Both the position numbers and the translations under genes were made by a program. Below are positions 57,367 to 64,000 of a stretch of 64,000 bases of DNA, in pieces. Below the pieces are notes generated by a model. The model saw only the letters and a program-made list of their open reading frames with translations, was not told where the DNA came from and made no database searches. This DNA comes from Capitella teleta (taxonomy: Eukaryota; Annelida; Polychaeta; Capitellidae): positions 305,920 to 369,919 of the forward strand of contig KB311953.1 in the NCBI GenBank assembly GCA_000328365.1, in the 5' to 3' direction. Every line of letters starts with the position of its first letter. The stretch's first letter is position 1.

Positions 57367-60165
57367 ATGGAAGCACGTGCTTTGGTGTGTTTTGCCTTGC
57401 TGGCCCTTACGTCTGGGACACAGATCGGTCAATTGTGAGTACTTAATTAGCTCGATCAGGATATATTTCATTCGGTAAACCTGCAACTGTGAAAATGGAA
57501 AATCCTATAGGTTCAGTAGGTGTCTATGCTACTGTATAAGCTTCAACACTCGACGTTCAATTGAGAATCCACCTGTTGTGCAAATACGCGTATTCAGTTG
57601 TGTACTATAGTAGTTCATTGTATCTTAGTGTAGCTCATTAGTAAGTTTGTGCGTCTTTGAGTTATTCTGCGGAATACTGCTGCTGTGGCAATTGGACCGG
57701 ATCTAAGACGGGTGCAAGTAATTATTCCTTTTAATAATCCTGAATATGTATCAATTGATAGGGTAGGAGAAATTGCTGTTCAGATCCATCTGCATTCCCC
57801 ACAGGGATAATAGAATTGACTACAGCGTAACAGCGATTCGCAGTTCGGTTTGATCTGTAACCACAGAACCACACCTGGTTGCACAGGTGAGGCTGTGTAA
57901 ACAAAGCAGTTGGTCAAGTTACATAATGCTATTCTTTAAGCTGAATCCATTCGTCAGGTACCAGTAAAGGAGAGCCACAGACAAATGACCTTCGTTCGCA
58001 CAGATCTGCAGCGTTGTTCTTCTATATATACCAGTCAATCGCCAATAAGCATTATAATTTGCAACACTCGTGCTGAAGCGGTCAGTTGCTCCGCTGCTAT
58101 GAGTGTGGTCGTACCTGGAATGTGGTTGCTAGGGACGCTTCAACTATGGATCGCTTTCACAAAAGGAACTTTTGCGGAGGTAACAGAGGAGGAAATCTTC
58201 CCTCGTCACTCGTGAGTTGTTCTTTGGTTAGTGCCACAGCAGAGCGAGCCTTTTCTGTTGCAAAAGCCAAGGTTTGTTGCTACTGACAACCCTTGTGGGG
58301 TGAGGGGGGTGGGCTTCAATGATTATCAGGATTGTCAATCGGTGATGTTTGAATTTAACATGAATTTTGAACTTTGTGGGGGTGTTCCGGAAAACAAAGC
58401 TCCACCGAATTTTTTTTCTTCCGGATTGGAGTCCCAAAATATAAACCACAGGCCGTTGTCGAATAAAATGTTTGTCTCCTAATAATATATATCGTTTTTC
58501 AGAAGCTCAAATAAAGTCATCCAACTACTGAGCAATTATGACAGACTGGTCCGGCCACCGACGCCTGAAGGATCCCCCACCGAAGTCATCTGTGACGTGT
58601 ACATCAATAGCTTAGACTCAATCAACGTGAATGATATGGTGAGTTGTTGTCTGAATTTGCTGACACAAAAGCAAGGATAAAAGATAGTACATCATACATA
58701 TACATCATGTAAATACGAAGAAATGCACCATTTTTCTGTCCATCTATATAGACCATTCACATAACCCGTGAAAGCCTCACCAAGTTCATCATGTTAACAC
58801 ATTTCGGTTTTTAGGATTACACCATAGACATCTACATGAGGCAATCGTGGTTGGACACGCGATTGGCATTCAAGCACCTCTTCCCCAACGACAGTGTCCT
58901 AACCTTGGATACCAGGTGAGTAGTATACAGTTACACATGTCTAACACTGCTACCTCTGATTCAATTGCAGACTTTTTGATAAAATCTGGGTTCCCGATCT
59001 GTTCTTTCCAAACGAGAAGCGAGCCCAAGGTCATTCAATAACAGTTCCCAACCGATTGATCAGGATCTCCTCGGATGGCAGGGTTCTCTTCAGCGCCAGG
59101 TAAACGCCACGTGACTGTGATGCGCGATAACCACGCCCCTTTGCAGGTACTCTCTTGTGCTTGTTTGCCACATGTCTTTGCGATCTTTCCCCTTTGACAA
59201 CCAGGAGTGCAATCTTCTACTCGAGAGCTGTATGCAAGCAATGCACCCAGGTGTTCTTAATCAGTGATTGTTTCATCCGTGCAGATGGCTACACCCTAGA
59301 AGAGATGAAATTCGAATGGCGCTCGGACAAAGATGCCGTGCAGATCAACCCTCACATTCAATTCCCCCAATTCGATCTGGTCGACAAGAACGTCACCTAC
59401 TGCCAGAAATCCTACATCACCGGCAACTTCACGTGCCTACGAGCAGTCTTCCATCTGCATCGACATTTCGGCTACTACATGATCCAGAACTACATCCCAA
59501 GCGGACTCATCGTGGTTCTCTCCTGGGTGTCATTCTGGATAAGTACTGACGCAGTACCGGCTAGGATCACCCTCGGTGTGCTCACAGTACTCACCATGAC
59601 CACTCAGTGCGTGGGCATCTGGATGTCCCTGCCCATGGTGTCCTACATCAAGGCCATCGACATCTGGATGTCCACTTGTGTGATGAGTGTCTTCTTTGCT
59701 ATGCTGGAGTTTGCTGTGGTCAACACGATGAGCAGGAAAGAGGCTCGCGACATGGCCAAGATGAGACCAACGGCCGACAATGATGACAAGCACATCGAGC
59801 AACAGGTATGTCACCAATCTTACCGGTATCCTCAGCAACTTTAACATTCAGAATTCAAATATTTGTGTGTGATCTTGCCAATTATTATCAAGAGTCTTAC
59901 GTCAGATTGCTGGTTAGCTCTGAAGTAAGAACTAGTAGCCATTATAGTGCTACTGTTCTGAGAAATTAAATGATCCGAACTCCGCCTTGGATGCCTCTCG
60001 CATTCGATTTCGCAGGTGAAAGACATGATTGAGTTCCACACCTTCGACACTGAGCCTCAAAACTGCAGCACAGCACGCTTCATCGACAAAGCATCTCGTC
60101 TGATGTTTCCGCTGTTCTTCGTCGTCTTCAATGTCGTCTATTGGTGCTATTTCCTCACTCAATAG
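57367..60165 (+). CDS. Glycine-receptor-like Cys-loop anion channel subunit
   Basis: Seven exons join in frame to 395 residues: 57367-57434, 58503-58638, 58815-58915, 58971-59099, 59147-59229, 59285-59805, 60016-60165. Signal peptide MEARALVCFALLALTSG. Extracellular landmarks: DYTIDIYMRQSW, WVPDLFFPNEK, and the Cys-loop C152-x13-C166 (CHMSLRSFPFDNQEC), then LESYGYTLEEMKFEW. A second Cys pair (YCQKSYITGNFTC) matches the extra loop that marks glycine-receptor-type subunits. M1 is YIPSGLIVVLSWVSFWI. M2 begins AVPARITLGVLTVLTMTTQ, with the PAR motif of anion-selective channels. M3 follows; the M3-M4 loop is short (about 50 residues), and M4 is MFPLFFVVFNVVYWCYFLTQ. Expected function: ligand-gated chloride conductance at the plasma membrane. 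The ligand cannot be told from sequence; GABA- or other-gated relatives are possible. AATAAA at about 60370. Confidence 0.93.
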
Positions 60166-60644
60166 TCTTCTTACTCAAGACATCTCATGATCTAGGATTC
60201 AGATGTATTGTACTTTTAACAATTAACATACACGGGCAACAGTCGCCATCGGAGGAGTATGTGATGGAGGTAAAAACTGTAATTAAAATTATGTTTTATT
60301 ATTAATATCGTTCATTCATACCCTCCATGTAATATATATTTAATAACAAGAGAGAGAAAAGAAGACAAAAATAAAAACAACATTATACATTATAATATTG
60401 TGTTTTGTCTAATTTATTAACATGCAAAAATAATGACATTATGGCCGGGGTCAATGCAATATGCGGATCTGATTCATATATGCGTGGCGGGCAATCTGAT
60501 ATAATTTTATAATATAACATGAACAATTAAATATATTATGAATATTTATGATACTTGGATGCGATGCTAATTATAGTACATGTAGTACAAACTGGTACAT
60601 TCGCAGATTTAAAGATGACAAAAGTTTATCAGTTATTGATTCAC
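60166..60644. other. Convergent intergenic space
   Basis: Between the 3' ends of the channel (+) and KLHL copy 2 (-). Contains AATAAA at about 60370 on the plus strand; otherwise nothing noted. Confidence 0.5.
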
Positions 60645-62509
60645 TCAAATTGTGCACGATGCATGTAAAATCATTTCATTGCACTTCACACCTTGCATCA
60701 ATTCATCTCGATTTGACCAACGGTCAGCAACGGGGTCATACTCCTCAACATGCTCCTTATTTCCAATCAGAATCCTCCCTCTCCACACAGTGGCTGCAGT
60801 GTGTATATACTCATGCGTTGGTTTCGAGAGGACTTTCCATTCATCGTTTTCGGGATCATAACTGTAGCACACTTTCTCGCTTCCCCCAACCACATAGATC
60901 TTGTCACCGAGTGCAACCGCAGCACCATAATAACAATCCCCAGGCATCTGACTGCGCATTCGCCATTCGTTCAACGCTGGATCAAACTCCTGCGTCACCG
61001 TCGTCTGATAACCACCAAGAGCATATACTTTGTTAGCAAATTGTACAATGTGGGGTCTGATTACTGCATGCAGCATTTCTTGCTCGGATTTCCACTCGGG
61101 GTTCAATTCCTGTAGGTTGATGGATTTGACAGATTTTGATGCAGGATCTCTCCAAAAGCAAAAATCTTCCCATTGATGAAAGCAAGAGCGCTGTACTGAT
61201 TGACAGGTTTCCATGGAAACAAGGTCACTCGCTTGAGTTTCGGTTGCACAAAATGGCAGTCGTTGTTATTGATTAAATACAAACCAGAAGGGGACGTTAT
61301 AACCCGATCAAATGCTGTTGTGTTGCAAGGCAGAATTGTTTTCCATTTAATTCCACTTTCATCAATGAATGAAGCAACGGAAAGTGATACAATATTCGGA
61401 GAATCCGATCTGATTAATCGATAAAGAGATGACTTTGATCCACGCGAATGAAATGCCTGGCGGGGAACACATCTTGCATTGTGAATTGGAGGAAGGCAGT
61501 TGAAGTGGAATTGCGACCAGAGAGCTTCAAGAGCAAAATCAATGCATCCGGGTTTCTGCATCAAGGTGTTGCAACAGATATTATCAGTGAACGCTGTCTG
61601 TGAGCAGAAGGGAAAGCGGATAAGAGGAGCGATTCTGGGGAAGACCTCCTCTCTGGCATCTGGATCTGCATTCACCCAATGAACGACCGCCTCAAAGACA
61701 ACGTCTTCGTTCTCTGCATTTAACCGATCACAAGACACAACCTCCACAAGTTCATCTTCCGTCAATTTGTCAAAACTGAACATCTCCTTGTACTCTCGAA
61801 ACTTAAACAAAATGAAATCGAATGCAGTCTTGATGAGCAATTTCAAATTGAACACTTGTCCATATCTGTAATAATCAATGCAATTTGAGAGACCAACAGT
61901 GTCTACCAAGTATTCTTCGCAATGGGCCTTCAGGTGCTTACAGCAAAGAAATTCGCTCCCAGCAACAAGAGCTTTGATATTTTCCTCAGTGAGCTCAATG
62001 TCCCCAGTGTAAAAGAATTCAACCAGAATCTTGATGGTGTGCGAATCAGCAAAATCCAGCTTGATGTTCTGCTCAGCGCCCTCCTTCAGTCCCGATTGAA
62101 ACATTGTCTCAAAGAAGGGACTGGCGGCCATCAGGACGACCTTGTGGCACGGGATGGCTGACTGATCAGGAAGTATGAGAGTCACATCAGTCATGACTTC
62201 ATTCTCTTGTAACTTGTGGAGAGAAGCCATGAAGGCCTTCAGGTGAGAATCCAGATTTAACCTGGAAATGAATTATTCCAATGTTTATTATACTTAAATG
62301 CATTTTTGCAGCATACATATGTACATGTACATGATTCCAGAGTGTTTAAGTATTATTGTAGCATAATTATTAATATAATTATCATTAATAAATATTATGT
62401 TTACTACTGACCCACTAGGCACTGCATGGATATAAAACCTATTCACATCCCAATGCACATGTTCAATCAGACCTCACCCAACCCCACTCAATGGTACTCA
62501 CCCACTCAT
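60645..62509 (-). CDS. KLHL-type BTB-BACK-kelch protein, copy 2, reading frame broken once
   Basis: Close paralog of the gene at 2841-4598. First coding exon ATGAGTGG at 62509-62502 (donor GGGTGAGT), then exon 62261-60645 after TTTCCAG, giving MSGLNLDSHLKAFMASLHKL. BTB (PCHKVVLMAASPFFETMFQS), BACK (CIDYYRYGQVFNLKLLIKTA; AVVHWVNADPDAREEVFPRI) and a linker run open to about 61160. There the frame shifts inside the first kelch blade: FGG-DPASKS reads FGEILHQN, as expected from loss of one G or A in a GGAGGAGATCC-like stretch. Kelch repeats continue in the next frame (KVYALGGYQTTVTQEFDP, KIYVVGGSEKVCYSYDPEND, HVEEYDPVADRW). The break is in a different place from copy 1. Either it is a young pseudogene or the assembly has an indel; a BTB-BACK protein without kelch could still be made. 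Cullin-3 adaptor by family. Confidence 0.85.
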
Positions 62510-63590
62510 TTTCCTCTCCGACTGATCGCTCAATTATGCAATAATTATGCGCAAGGACCCTGGCGGACGTCGTCGTTCGATCGTGCTGATAAGATGCTGT
62601 AATAATATCAGACACAATATGAGATACATGTATAGTTTGTATAAGCTCAAAATAATCTGATATAACGAGCAAGGCAAATCACATACATGCATGTACTCTT
62701 AGCAAAGTTTACATAATCAATTACTAGCCCCAATAAATGATTTACACCTGTGCTTTGGTTTGGCTTACATAGGCTACCAACGCCATAGCCTACGCCTCTC
62801 CACTTGGGCCTATCGCATTATTTTTCTTCTTCGCCAAAAATTGGCGTTTATCTACTTCATAACCGATTCCAAATATTCACAGTAGCTCAATTGAACCAAT
62901 GCGGAAAGAGCAGACGACGGCACAACCATTGGTCCAAGGGGCTAACATGGCGTAACACATTAAATTATGGGAAATGAAATACGGGACCCGCCATTTTCAA
63001 TCCGGATTTCGAGGCGATCGCTCGCATTTACACATGAAAAATGAGCTGATCCTAAATACTGGTGCCTGAATAATCAGGCCCAGTTATACCAATGCATGGG
63101 TCGTGTTTATTCAAATGCACACCATTGACACATTCACATTCTATACGCTCACATTATATGCACTAATAGGGGTCTTATATTAGGCTAATAACCATTATAA
63201 TATGAACTTATAAGGTACACGTATGTGATATACAAATGTAGGCCTACTTAGAAGGCTGCTACACGTTCAGGCCTGAGTCCCTGACTTCAGTGAGATTGAA
63301 TGAGGTGCACTTCGATCTAGTAACACGCGCCCTCCATTAATCCAGATGGCACCCACAACCAGCGTTCCGCGGAGGATCTGCCTGTGTATTACTAGCCCAC
63401 ATTGGCGTATTGGAGGTGCATTCAAAGACGGCTCACTCCTGTGTACCCGATTCATTTGTACCCGATTCATTTGTACCACGGGTGACTAGAATTATTGTGA
63501 AAAATCCACCCATGGCTAATCATTATTAGATGCCCCAAGCAAACACGAAACGTTGGGCAAATATGGGAGACAGGTGTAGGTAATCTTCCC
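62510..63590. other. Intergenic, no gene seen
   Basis: Upstream of KLHL copy 2. Around 62895-62935 GAGCAGACGACGGCACA resembles the core of the micro-MITEs in inverse orientation, flanked by CCAATG/CATTGG; possibly a third, divergent member. Confidence 0.35.
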
Positions 63591-63690
63591 TGACGTTACA
63601 AAATAACGTTATCTAACGTTACTGAGGATGGGGGCAATAACGTTATCTAACGTTAGGTAATGTTATTATAATGTTATCTAATGTTACCAA
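63591..63690. repeat. Cluster of TAACGTTA-type palindromes
   Basis: ATAACGTTATCTAACGTTA occurs twice (about 63602 and 63632). Degenerate forms GTAATGTTATT and CTAATGTTA follow. AACGTT is self-complementary, so the tract can form many small hairpins. Confidence 0.8.
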
Positions 63691-63980
63691 AAATTTACAC
63701 CTAAACTTACCAAAAATATCTTGCATATTAACATGATATAACTGCCCCTCATGTCAAACAAACAATATAAGGTTTAAGAAACTTCTATTAAAGCAACTGC
63801 CTAACCTCTAACATCATATTAAATTACCAAATTTCACGAATCAGCAGCATATGTACAATTACCGGCACGTGTGTATCACGTTTGCTTAACATTAAATAAC
63901 CAAAATTTTACACCTAACCCAACCAAAAATAACCTGCATACCTGCACCTCATGTCAAACAAACAATATAAGAATGAAATC
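63686..63980. repeat. Direct repeat with period of about 213 bp, open at the right edge
   Basis: ACCAAAAATTTACACCTAA at 63686 returns as ACCAAAATTTTACACCTAA at 63899. Both are followed by CTCATGTCAAACAAACAATA. The array may continue beyond the window. Confidence 0.75.
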
Positions 63981-64000
63981 GAGATGGATCAAGTTTAATC

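Noticed and set aside
58086-58286. Frame inside intron 1 of the channel gene
   Set aside because: It lies between well-supported exons and shows no conserved domain; the CxxC near its start is not enough.

Overview
The window is nuclear DNA of an animal, almost certainly not a vertebrate. Evidence: GT-AG introns throughout, TATA and AATAAA signals, tRNA-derived SINEs, hAT/pogo/mariner-type transposon remains, and typical metazoan families (glycine-receptor-like Cys-loop channel, Brat TRIM-NHL, KLHL BTB-kelch, SUEL lectin/CUB/sushi, antistasin/WAP, GalNAc-transferase). The background is AT-rich with many homopolymer runs. I cannot name the species; cnidarian, sponge or invertebrate deuterostome are all possible.

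Layout. 1-1090 (-): 5' part of a GalNAc-transferase, running off the left edge. 2841-4598 (-): a BTB-BACK-kelch gene with one frame break. 7359-16235 (-): two neighbouring SUEL-lectin genes. The upstream one (B) encodes a secreted lectin-CUB-sushi-lectin protein. The downstream one (A) encodes a single-pass receptor whose tail carries a textbook ITAM spacing. 16925-24606: a transposon graveyard, with a 2.46 kb long-inverted-repeat element, a mariner-like remnant, a CR1/L2-like LINE end, a gypsy-like LTR fossil in the LINE tail and a SINE inside that fossil. 24675-31014 (+): a NRF1/CRE promoter candidate, a non-autonomous hAT element and the brat gene (10 coding exons, introns of about 50 bp), then about 3.2 kb of T-rich DNA, probably its 3' UTR. 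37768-38082 (-): a small C-terminally membrane-anchored protein with four RRxS-type sites. 40539-54593 (+): three antistasin/WAP genes, two with the same 14-exon layout and one 6-exon daughter, with minisatellites, a pogo-like element, a tRNA-Lys gene and MITEs between them. 57367-60165 (+): a glycine-receptor-like anion channel. 60645-62509 (-): a second BTB-BACK-kelch gene, close paralog of the first, with one frame break of its own.

How the genes may work together. Most genes are extracellular or surface-facing. The lectin pair looks like a recognition module: a soluble lectin and a membrane lectin with an ITAM-like tail. The antistasin/WAP cluster would supply secreted protease inhibitors. 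Whether these act together is inference from proximity and domain content only. All spliced models were built by hand from ORF continuity, GT/AG signals and phase consistency; none has been tested against transcripts.
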